From Microvirga sp. (GTDB taxonomy: Bacteria > Pseudomonadota > Alphaproteobacteria > Rhizobiales > Beijerinckiaceae), in assembly GCF_014699075.1 (NCBI RefSeq), contig NZ_JACXAB010000001.1, positions 434,001-498,000 on the forward strand: DNA of 64,000 bases, written 5' to 3'. The stretch's first letter is position 1. Each line of letters begins with the position of its first letter. Made by a program: the position numbers and the translations under genes. The notes under the pieces were generated by a model. It was not told the DNA's origin. It saw nothing but the letters and a program-made list of their open reading frames with translations, and made no database searches. Shown in pieces: positions 50,311 to 58,321 of the stretch.

Positions 50311-53049
50311 ATGACTCACATATCTGCGTTAACGGGCATCGTGAATGGGCCCGCGGTTCACGCGAGCCCTGATCCTGCCCGCGTTCTCGACGGGGTCACC
50401 GACTTTGCTTTGATCACGCTCGACCATGTCGGAAATATTATATCGTGGAATGTTGGAGCAGAGCGTATTTTTGGCTGGCGATCAGATGAGATATTGAACC
50501 GCCACTTCTCTCTTCTCTACTCTTCAGATGCTCAGCTTCGCGAAAAGCCCCTTCAAGATCTCAACACGGCAGCCATGTCCGGACACTCCGGCGATCAGAT
50601 ACGCTGCAGAACGAAAGACGGCATTCATATTCTGTGCCGGGTGACCCTTGATGCAATCAGCCCTATGGCAGGCGCAGATTGCAGCTTTGTTTTGACGGCT
50701 CGGGACATCAGCCGCTTCATGGCTGCGGAAGCGGCCCTGAAAACCCAGGAGGAGCGCTACCGGGCTCTCATCGAAGCAAGTTCGGCAATGGTCTGGCGTG
50801 CAGACGCTAGCGGGATGATCGTTGACGGGTCGCTGAGTTGGGAGGCCTCTCCCTCTACATCGCCGGAGAATGGCGGAGACTATGCCTGGCTGGATGCCGT
50901 TCATCCTGAAGATCGGGAGCGCGTGACCGCAGCGTGGCTGGAAACGCTGGCTTCGGAGAAAGCAGGCACTGACGAATATAGGGTGCTTGCGCCTGACGGC
51001 GAATACCGCTGGGTCCTGACGAGAGCCGTTCCTCTTCACGACGCAGATGGAGTGGTTCAGGAATGGATTGGAACTGTCACGGACATCCATGAGCAGAAGC
51101 TGGCCGCTGAACGGCTGCGCCGCAGCGAAGAGCAGTATCGCGCCCTGATTGAAGCCGGGTCCGCCATCGTCTGGCGCGCGGCGACAGATGGAGCAATCAC
51201 CAAGGTATGGGGGTGGGAAACCTTCAGCGGCCAGTCCAATGAGAACTATACGGGCTTCGGGTTCCTCAACACCGTCCATCCGGACGACCGGGCAAAGCTT
51301 CTTACCCAGTGGGAAGGTATCCGCACGGCGGAAGAGCCGGGGATGCTTGAGTACCGCGTCCGCCGCCTCGATGGCAAATACCGCTGGATGCTTGCTCGGG
51401 CAGTTCCATTGTTGAATGAGGACGGCCAAGTTCAGGAATGGGTTGGCACCGTCACGGACATCCACGATCAGCGTCGGGCCGAGATAAGACTACGCAGCAG
51501 CGAAGAGAGGTTGCGCCTGGCCATCGAGACGACGGCCCTCGGCATTTGGGATCAGGATCTTATCACCGGCCGACGTCAATGGATGCCCGAGGCGCGGCAG
51601 ATCCTTGGCTTGGCACCGGATGTGACCATCACACGCGAGGCCATCCTTGATTGCGTTCACCCCGATGATCGCAATCGAATGGCGATGACCTTCTATGACG
51701 ACCAGCCCGGCAGCGACCTGACCTATAGCGGCAGCTTCAGGATCATTCGCGCCGATACGGGCGAGGAGCGCTGGGTTACGGCTATCGGCCGCACCTTGGT
51801 TGATGATGACGGGCGGCCCATCCGCAAAATCGGAACGGTTCAGGACATCACAGAGCGCAAGCTGGCCGAGAATGCCCTGCGGTCGAGCGAAGAGCGCCTG
51901 CGGACCAGAGAGGCTCATCTCAGGTCCATTCTCGAGACCGTTCCCGACGCCATGGTTGTGGCTGATGAGAGCGGCATTATCCGGTCGTTCAGCGCGACAG
52001 CCGTGAACATGTTCGGCTATCAGCCCGAGGAGGTCATCGGCACGAACGTCAAGTTCCTGATGCCTCTGCCTTACCGCGAGCAGCATGATGGTTATATCCG
52101 CCGCTATCGCGAGACAGGAGAACGGCGGATCATCGGAAGCGGGCGCGTGGTGGTTGCTCAGCGCAAAGACGGCTCGACCTTCCCGATGGAGGTTCAGGTC
52201 GGTGAGATGGAATCGGACGGGGAGCGCTTCTTCACCGCGTTCATTCGTGATCTGACGGAGCGCCAGCGCACCGAAACGCGCATGCAGGAATTGCAAGCCG
52301 AACTTGCCTACATGTCCCGTTTCACCGCCTTGGGAGAGATGGGATCGACGCTGGCCCATGAGATCAACCAACCTCTGACAGCCATCACAAGTTACCTGAA
52401 GGGCTGTGGCCTCATTCTGAGCGATGTGGAAGGCGACAAGATCTCTCTAGTCCGTCATGCTGTGAACGAGGCTGCCGAAGAAGCTTTGCGCGCCGGAGAA
52501 GTCATCCGGCAGTTGCGGGAGTTCGTGGCCAGGGGAGGCAGCGAGCACCAGATCGAAGGGCTTCAGCGTCTGGTGGAAGAGGCCAGCGCCTTGGCCCTTG
52601 TGGGCGCAAAGGAAAAGGACGTGAAGGTCGAATACGACTTTCCGTCCGACAATCCACTGGTGTTCGTCAATCGTGTTCAGATCCAGCAGGTTCTGCTCAA
52701 CCTGATCCGCAACGCCATCGAGGCGATGCAGGAATCGGACCTTCGTGAGTTGGTGATCAGGGCGAAGCCTGTGCCGTTCGAGTCAACGGTCCAGGTCAGC
52801 GTTCAGGACACCGGATCCGGGATTGCCCCAGAGGTCTTGAAGAACCTTTTCAAGCCATTTACCACCACGAAGCGCAGCGGCATGGGCGTGGGGCTCTCAA
52901 TCAGCCGGACGATCGTGGAGTCCCATGGCGGAAAAATCTGGGCCGAGTCGCTTCCCGGTGAAGGCACCACCTTTCATTTTACTCTGAGAACTGTCGACAA
53001 GGAGGACATGGCCAGTGTCGAACACGCCGATCGTGTATGTGGTGGATGA
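50311..53049 (+). CDS. FixL-like multi-PAS sensor histidine kinase with a heme-type PAS domain
   Basis: A 912-residue soluble kinase from the ATG at 50311; the in-frame extension upstream is poorly supported. Five PAS/PAC modules lie at about residues 25-145, 148-270, 274-398, 400-530 and 535-655, and the second and third are near-duplicates. The fifth matches FixL best: the heme-ligating His is kept ([10 protein letters not shown], His592) and so is the distal Arg (IIGSGRVV, Arg612), which suggests oxygen sensing. A HisKA H-box ([16 protein letters not shown], His683) and an HATPase domain ([10 protein letters not shown] near 795) follow. No membrane helix is seen. Its 3' end overlaps the FixJ gene by 35 bases. 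Confidence 0.88.
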   Translation: MTHISALTGIVNGPAVHASPDPARVLDGVTDFALITLDHVGNIISWNVGAERIFGWRSDEILNRHFSLLYSSDAQLREKPLQDLNTAAMSGHSGDQIRCRTKDGIHILCRVTLDAISPMAGADCSFVLTARDISRFMAAEAALKTQEERYRALIEASSAMVWRADASGMIVDGSLSWEASPSTSPENGGDYAWLDAVHPEDRERVTAAWLETLASEKAGTDEYRVLAPDGEYRWVLTRAVPLHDADGVVQEWIGTVTDIHEQKLAAERLRRSEEQYRALIEAGSAIVWRAATDGAITKVWGWETFSGQSNENYTGFGFLNTVHPDDRAKLLTQWEGIRTAEEPGMLEYRVRRLDGKYRWMLARAVPLLNEDGQVQEWVGTVTDIHDQRRAEIRLRSSEERLRLAIETTALGIWDQDLITGRRQWMPEARQILGLAPDVTITREAILDCVHPDDRNRMAMTFYDDQPGSDLTYSGSFRIIRADTGEERWVTAIGRTLVDDDGRPIRKIGTVQDITERKLAENALRSSEERLRTREAHLRSILETVPDAMVVADESGIIRSFSATAVNMFGYQPEEVIGTNVKFLMPLPYREQHDGYIRRYRETGERRIIGSGRVVVAQRKDGSTFPMEVQVGEMESDGERFFTAFIRDLTERQRTETRMQELQAELAYMSRFTALGEMGSTLAHEINQPLTAITSYLKGCGLILSDVEGDKISLVRHAVNEAAEEALRAGEVIRQLREFVARGGSEHQIEGLQRLVEEASALALVGAKEKDVKVEYDFPSDNPLVFVNRVQIQQVLLNLIRNAIEAMQESDLRELVIRAKPVPFESTVQVSVQDTGSGIAPEVLKNLFKPFTTTKRSGMGVGLSISRTIVESHGGKIWAESLPGEGTTFHFTLRTVDKEDMASVEHADRVCGG

Positions 53050-53635
53050 TGATGTCGGAGTGCGAAAGGCCCTCTCCTTCCTGCTGGTGTCCGCTGGCCT
53101 GAACGTTCGCCTGTATGAGTCCGCCAAAGCCTTTCTCGACGAGGTCAGCGATCCCGGACAATGCTGCATTGTCACGGACGTGCGGATGCCCGGCATCGAC
53201 GGCCTAGAGTTTATTCGGCGCCTCAATGCACGCGGGCTGAATGTTCCTGTTGTCGTCATGACTGGCCATGCGGATATCCCCCTCGCCGTGGAAGCCATGA
53301 AGACCGGAGCTATCGACTTTCTCGAAAAACCTTTCCGGGAAGACCGCTTCCTGGAGGTGGTCCGCTTTGCGCTGGTCTGCGACGAGAAGAGCGTTCGCCG
53401 GAACCAGGAACTCCTCAGAACGCAGGCACGGCTGCAATCTCTATCGCAGCGGGAGCGGCAGGTGCTGGACGGTTTGGTTGCCGGCAAGGCCAACAAGATG
53501 ATTGCTCACGAGTTGAACATCAGCATCCGGACTGTCGAGATTCATCGTTCAAATGTCATGGCGAAGATGGAAGCCAAGAGTCTGTCTGAACTGATCCGTA
53601 TGGCCCTGTTCCTGGAGGTCGCGACAGGGATCTAG
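53015..53635 (+). CDS. FixJ-like response regulator
   Basis: A 206-residue response regulator starting with GTG at 53015 after AAGGAGG. The receiver has VVDDDVGVR, the phosphoacceptor Asp55 in [12 protein letters not shown], Thr in VVMTGHADI and Lys in LEKPFRED. The C-terminal LuxR-type helix-turn-helix ([39 protein letters not shown]) binds DNA. The gene overlaps the kinase end by 35 bases, so the pair is clearly a two-component system. Rhizobial FixJ activates genes at low oxygen; here the targets are unknown. Confidence 0.92.
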   Translation: MSNTPIVYVVDDDVGVRKALSFLLVSAGLNVRLYESAKAFLDEVSDPGQCCIVTDVRMPGIDGLEFIRRLNARGLNVPVVVMTGHADIPLAVEAMKTGAIDFLEKPFREDRFLEVVRFALVCDEKSVRRNQELLRTQARLQSLSQRERQVLDGLVAGKANKMIAHELNISIRTVEIHRSNVMAKMEAKSLSELIRMALFLEVATGI

Positions 53636-53815
53636 GCGCGCCGCCAGACAGCGTCAAAGCTCAGTCCGCCGCGCCGCAGCGAAACCGCGAAGGTAGAGTT
53701 GACTGACGCCCGGACCTGCCGGAAGCACAATAAATCTTATCAGAGCCTGTGGCTCAGCGCAGGCGTGAAGGCAAACCCCTCTCGATTAATTCCAACCTGG
53801 AATTCTGGTGCCTCG

Positions 53816-56572
53816 ATGGCCGATGTCAGACAAATCCTTCCGACGCCTCGAGATCATGGCGGCGATTCCCTTCAGGAAGAGACCGGCATCCGGCAATATA
53901 TTGTCTCGAACGAGAACCGCTGGTCGAGAGCCACCCTCGAATTTAGAGATCTTTCTCAGGATGCCTGGTGTGAGCTGGCTTTTCAGATTTGCTGGCACCC
54001 TGAAGAGAAAAGCCGAACAGCGCATGATTTTGCGGTCATCGGGATCGACTTCCTGACAGAGGACGGGTCGAGCATCGACTTCGCCAATGTTCCGGGCTTA
54101 ACCAGAGCTCAGATTGACCCTCAGAGCTGCCACATTGCCGGACCTGACTACTATGACCCAAGCAGCGACCTGACGCATTCGGCAAGGGTTCACTGCACCT
54201 TTCTGCTTCCTTCTCCAACGAAACACATCTCGGTGAACGTCCGCAGTTGGCGCAACTCCCATCCGTTCACGATTCTCGATCCGAAGCTCCTGCAGGTTGT
54301 CCAACCTACAGGTGATGATGTTCAAGTCGATTCAGCCCGACCGGTTCCTTCTCCAACCCCGAATGACCCTCGCCGTTCTTGGATCCGGCTGAAGACTGAA
54401 CCAACATGGCTGACCTACGGAGTTGTTCCAGCCAAGACACTTTTCGTCCGTGGCCAGTTGATCAACCAGAGTGGAAGCGCCGAGGGTGCCTTGGCCCGTG
54501 TGGTCTTTCGCAACAGGAGCGGAGAAATCGTCGCGTCGCAGGACGATCTGCCGACCTCGCCTATCGTCGGCGCATACATTGATATTCCGGTCAACCGGCA
54601 GACGAGGCGCTTCACGCTTGAGCTCAGCCCGCCGGATCAGGCAGAAACGGTGGATCTTGGTTTTCAGGTCTGGCGCGATGAGGCGCTGATCAGTCTTGTG
54701 ACACCCCTCGAGACATCATTAGACGATGATCTTCTGCTTGAAAGCATCGTCGGCGAAGAGATCCTAGACTCCTCTGCTGTTGCCGGCGAGATCTTCAGAC
54801 GGCTTCGTGCCGCCCCTAGCTCTAGAGCTATGATCGAAGATACCGACACTATTGACCGTCTGATCGATCACCGGACCCTAGCAGCGGCTCCAACCATACA
54901 AGACAAGCTACAGGCGGTTCAGCAAGGTCAGTCGAGGGCCTTTGTCGGAAGCCAGCTTACTCTTGGCAGCTTTCCGGCGTGGTCGCTGCCTTCAGCACTG
55001 GACTGGACGGAAGATCCTTACCAGTCACCTGCATGGCGCATGGAATATCAGTCCTTGTCCTGGCTCCTGGACCTAATTGGCCACCAGGGAGCGAGCGGAG
55101 TAAACAAGGCCGTGGACTTGGCCGCTTCTTGGTCCCACGAAAATCCATCAGGCCGTCCTAAAGATCCACTTAGTGCCTATCCTGCGTCCGCTGCCACACG
55201 CACAGAGGTTCTGCTTCGGCTGCTCGCGGCTACGACTGCGCACAAGAACAAGCCGATCGGAAAGCTGCGCATGCTCGTTGCGGAGGTCATTCAGCATGGC
55301 TTCGCACTTGCCGAGATTCTGAGCCAGAACATCTTCGTGCATTCCATGCTGCAGGTTCGTGTCGCCTGCGCCCTTTTGAGCGCCTCGACCGGCCTCTCAA
55401 ATTTCCCTCTCTCTTTGTACTGGAAATCAGTAGCCCTTGCTCAACTTCGCAACGGGTTCGACCATCTTCTCGGCCCTAACGGATCATCGAATGAGCAGTC
55501 CCAGCACTACCGATTGGAACTCATCTCAATTGGCATGATCTTGGCGCAGCACCTTAAGGATTACCATGAAGCTGAGGACCTCCGGCAGCTTCTTGCTGAT
55601 CGTCTGAAGGACAGTTTGAAATCCGTTGTTGCGGCGACAAACCCAGCAGGTATGCTTGCTCCATTTGGAGACTCTCCGAGCACGCTCCATCACGCCTCCT
55701 GGCTCCGGCGCCTCATCTCTGGATATGGACGGCATCTCCTGTCGGATCAGGCGCTCGCGGAAGAGTTAGCGTACCCTTTGGGCCCAAGGCTCCACGCATC
55801 AGATCACGCCGGGCTTATCACCATTCGAAACTACATGCAGAAACCGGATTGGAGCCATCTTTGCGCTTCGATCAACGAGCAGAAGCATGACAACGGACAT
55901 CACGATTGCACCTCCTTTGTTTACTCCGCTCGCGGAGTAAAGTGGATCACAGATCCGGGTGGATCAGGATCTATGGAGGCGGGTCCTGTGCGTCAGTACC
56001 TACTCTCGTCACGCGCCCACAATGTCGCCATCCCGAACTCTCGCGAGCAGACTGCGGGTCTTGGTTGGCTTGAAGTAACACGCTCCCTAGACAACGCCCA
56101 TGCAGTTCGGATCGGCACAAACGTGCATGGTCCTTGCTACAGGCATTCACGCATCTTTGTGTGCATGGATGACATGAACGCTGTCGCTATCCTTGATCAC
56201 TTTCGATCCTCGCAAACCTCTAATAGCTTTGAAGCCCACCTTCATATTGAAGACAATATCGCTGTTGCCCTTGCCAAGAGTAATCTCGCCATCGCTTTTC
56301 ACAAGCGGGATAGGCTGCGCATTGTTCCTCATTCTTTTGCAGGACAGTTTACCGGCTTCAAGGTTCAGAATGGGTCTCCCGGCCGGGCTGGATCCATGCA
56401 GGGCTATCTCTCAAATGGCACTGGCGGCCTCAAGCCTGCCAATGTGCTGAGCTACGGTTTTAACGGTGCATCAGACATCTGCGGCGGCGTGATCCTTGCA
56501 ATAACGGAAGAAAGCTTGAGGAGCCTGATGAACGTCATTGCCTCGCAGCAGGTACAGGACCTGCTGGTCTAG
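53816..56572 (+). CDS. Heparinase II/III-like polysaccharide lyase-family protein
   Basis: A 918-residue protein from the ATG at 53816; an in-frame TTG at 53699 would add 39 residues with poor codon use. The last 350 residues match the heparinase II/III C-terminal beta domain: HDNGHHDCTSFVYSARGVKW, DPGGSGSMEAGPVRQYLLSS and RAHNVAIPNSREQ. An alpha-helical toroid domain (about residues 380-640) precedes it, and the first 330 residues are a beta-rich region I cannot name. No signal peptide is evident, which is odd for a polysaccharide lyase. The codon and base composition is AT-richer than its neighbours, so transfer is possible. Substrate unknown. Confidence 0.7.
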   Translation: MADVRQILPTPRDHGGDSLQEETGIRQYIVSNENRWSRATLEFRDLSQDAWCELAFQICWHPEEKSRTAHDFAVIGIDFLTEDGSSIDFANVPGLTRAQIDPQSCHIAGPDYYDPSSDLTHSARVHCTFLLPSPTKHISVNVRSWRNSHPFTILDPKLLQVVQPTGDDVQVDSARPVPSPTPNDPRRSWIRLKTEPTWLTYGVVPAKTLFVRGQLINQSGSAEGALARVVFRNRSGEIVASQDDLPTSPIVGAYIDIPVNRQTRRFTLELSPPDQAETVDLGFQVWRDEALISLVTPLETSLDDDLLLESIVGEEILDSSAVAGEIFRRLRAAPSSRAMIEDTDTIDRLIDHRTLAAAPTIQDKLQAVQQGQSRAFVGSQLTLGSFPAWSLPSALDWTEDPYQSPAWRMEYQSLSWLLDLIGHQGASGVNKAVDLAASWSHENPSGRPKDPLSAYPASAATRTEVLLRLLAATTAHKNKPIGKLRMLVAEVIQHGFALAEILSQNIFVHSMLQVRVACALLSASTGLSNFPLSLYWKSVALAQLRNGFDHLLGPNGSSNEQSQHYRLELISIGMILAQHLKDYHEAEDLRQLLADRLKDSLKSVVAATNPAGMLAPFGDSPSTLHHASWLRRLISGYGRHLLSDQALAEELAYPLGPRLHASDHAGLITIRNYMQKPDWSHLCASINEQKHDNGHHDCTSFVYSARGVKWITDPGGSGSMEAGPVRQYLLSSRAHNVAIPNSREQTAGLGWLEVTRSLDNAHAVRIGTNVHGPCYRHSRIFVCMDDMNAVAILDHFRSSQTSNSFEAHLHIEDNIAVALAKSNLAIAFHKRDRLRIVPHSFAGQFTGFKVQNGSPGRAGSMQGYLSNGTGGLKPANVLSYGFNGASDICGGVILAITEESLRSLMNVIASQQVQDLLV

Positions 56573-56605
56573 CTCTTCCGCAGAACTGCGCTTGACTTAA
56601 AAGAA

Positions 56606-56631
56606 GAGCCCAGCCTCGAATGGCTGGGCTC
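56606..56631 (-). terminator. Terminator of the cheA-cheZ operon
   Basis: GAGCCCAGCC, loop of 6, GGCTGGGCTC: a perfect 10-base-pair stem. On the minus strand it is followed by TTCTTTT, so it fits the end of the che operon (cheZ stops at 56667). It can also stop the heparinase-like transcript on the plus strand. Confidence 0.8.
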
Positions 56632-56666
56632 AAGTGAGATATAGCTTCTATTGCCTCTCGCTCAGG

Positions 56667-57368
56667 CTAGTTGAACAGTGCGTCAATGTCGTCCTGAGAT
56701 GTCACGCCATTGTCGTAGGCCAAAGCGGGTCCATTCAGAAGCGCCTTCTCTCCCTGACGCTTCGGATCGTCGATGGTCTCGACATCCTTGAAGCTTTCCA
56801 TGCCACCCCAGATTTCCATCATGTGATGAACACGTTCTTCAACGAACCTCATCGCGCCGACCACCTTACTGATGCGCTGGCCGGTAATGTCCTGGAAGTT
56901 GCAGGCCTCGAAGATATTGATCACGTGATCGAGGATCTCACGGGCGATGTCCTGGTCACTTCCAGCCAGTCTGGACGAGAGATTGCTGGAGAGATCGTCA
57001 ATTCTTTCCGCCGCTGCCAGAATGGAATTGGTAGCTGTTTCCGTTCCGGTGACGATGGCGCCAAGCTCGTCCGTGACTCGGGTGATCTCTTTTCCCTGAG
57101 CACCGGCATATCGAAGCGTGGCGATTTCTATCTTCGTGCGCTCGATCGCCTGATAGATCGAATCGAGCTCTGCCTTCAGGCGAAGAGCCTCCTGCATGTC
57201 ACGGCGGTGCTCCTCCAGCAGAGAGGTCGAGATGTCCTTTGCAGGAACGATCGACTCCTTGATGGCGGCCAGGAGCCCTATAACTTCGGAGTGGCGCTCC
57301 AGAACTCCTTCGTCCTGCGAAACAACGCCCAGATTCGCCTCGATACGATAGCTTTTTCTATGGATCAT
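56667..57368 (-). CDS. cheZ: CheZ-type CheY-P phosphatase
   Basis: A 233-residue helical protein. The phosphatase signature NFQDITGQRISKVVGAMRFVE carries the catalytic Asp and Gln (FQDxTGQ). The C-terminus SQDDIDALFN is a CheY-P-binding peptide, similar to the FliM N-terminal peptide. It dephosphorylates CheY-P. I chose the ATG at 57368, 19 bases after the cheY stop; an in-frame TTG at 57398 lies inside cheY. It is the last gene of the cheA-cheW-cheY-cheZ operon. Confidence 0.88.
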   Translation of the reverse strand: MIHRKSYRIEANLGVVSQDEGVLERHSEVIGLLAAIKESIVPAKDISTSLLEEHRRDMQEALRLKAELDSIYQAIERTKIEIATLRYAGAQGKEITRVTDELGAIVTGTETATNSILAAAERIDDLSSNLSSRLAGSDQDIAREILDHVINIFEACNFQDITGQRISKVVGAMRFVEERVHHMMEIWGGMESFKDVETIDDPKRQGEKALLNGPALAYDNGVTSQDDIDALFN

Positions 57369-57387
57369 GATCTCGCTCTCGTTCCGC

Positions 57388-57771
57388 TTACGCACCAAAG
57401 ACAGCGCTGATTTTTGACCGCAGGGTATCGGCGTTGAAGGGCTTGACGATGTAGTTGTTGACGCCCGCCTGCTTGGCCGCGACCACGTTCTCGGTCTTGG
57501 CCTCGGCGGTGATCATGATGAAGGGAAGGCTGCCCAGCTCCGCGTCGGCGCGCACCTGCTGCAGCAGCTCGAAGCCGGTCATGGGCGCCATGTTCCAGTC
57601 GGAGATCACCAGCCCGTACTTCTTCTCCTTGAGCTTGCCCAGAGCCTCCGAGCCGTCCTTCGCCTCGTCGACGTCGTTGAAGCCGATCTGCTTCAGCAGG
57701 TTGCGGATAATGCGCAGCATCGTCTGATAGTCGTCAACGATGAGAACAGGGGTGGATAGATCAAGGCTCAC
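57388..57771 (-). CDS. cheY: CheY-type response regulator (second copy)
   Basis: A 127-residue CheY. Acidic pocket IVDDYQTMLR, phosphoacceptor Asp in LVISDWNMAPMTGFE, Thr in MITAEAKTENVV and Lys in YIVKPFNADT. The YIVKPF and AKTEN segments match motor-switch CheYs closely. It lies between cheW and cheZ, so it is the main candidate for the motor signal. The first CheY copy at 17829 is more divergent. Confidence 0.93.
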   Translation of the reverse strand: MSLDLSTPVLIVDDYQTMLRIIRNLLKQIGFNDVDEAKDGSEALGKLKEKKYGLVISDWNMAPMTGFELLQQVRADAELGSLPFIMITAEAKTENVVAAKQAGVNNYIVKPFNADTLRSKISAVFGA

Positions 57772-57830
57772 GGCAAATTTCCTGTATTCTGATTACATAA
57801 ACTGGAGGACATGCGCTCGACGATTTTAGC

Positions 57831-58319
57831 TTACGCAGCCTCACGCTCCGTCTCGAAGGCCAGGACGGCGTCAACATCGAGCACGATCAGCAGTTGGTCC
57901 CGCAACTGGTGAACGCCCTGCGACAGTCCCACCCAACCCCGATCCATGTGAACCGGGTTCGGCTGCATCTCGTCCGGATCCAGCTTGAGAACCTCACCGA
58001 CCTCGTCTACGAGAAGCCCATAAGCCTCGCCCTGGTTCTCAAGGCCGACAGCCATACGCCGCCCAGACTCTGCGGTGTCGCCCAACCCTAGACGGCGGCG
58101 CAGTGACACTGCTGTGACGACCCGTCCACGAAGGTTCAAGAGACCGGCGATCTCTCCTGGCGCGAGAGGAACGGTGGTCATCTCGCTCACAACGAAGACG
58201 TCGTGTACGCGGCTGATGGGGAGGCCCAGCAGCTGCCCGGCCACCGTGACTGTGACGAATTCCATCTGCTTGGAGGCTGTTTTTACGGTCCCCGAAGGGA
58301 TTGAATCTATGAGCTTCAT
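57831..58319 (-). CDS. cheW: CheW, chemotaxis coupling protein
   Basis: A 162-residue coupling protein linking receptors to CheA. CheW-fold motifs: FVTVTVAGQLLGLPISRVHDVF, LLNLRGRVVTAVSLRRRLGL and GLLVDEVGEVLKLDPDEMQP, ending in LRDQLLIVLDVDAVL. It starts two bases after cheA ends on the minus strand. Confidence 0.94.
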   Translation of the reverse strand: MKLIDSIPSGTVKTASKQMEFVTVTVAGQLLGLPISRVHDVFVVSEMTTVPLAPGEIAGLLNLRGRVVTAVSLRRRLGLGDTAESGRRMAVGLENQGEAYGLLVDEVGEVLKLDPDEMQPNPVHMDRGWVGLSQGVHQLRDQLLIVLDVDAVLAFETEREAA

Positions 58320-58321
58320 GA

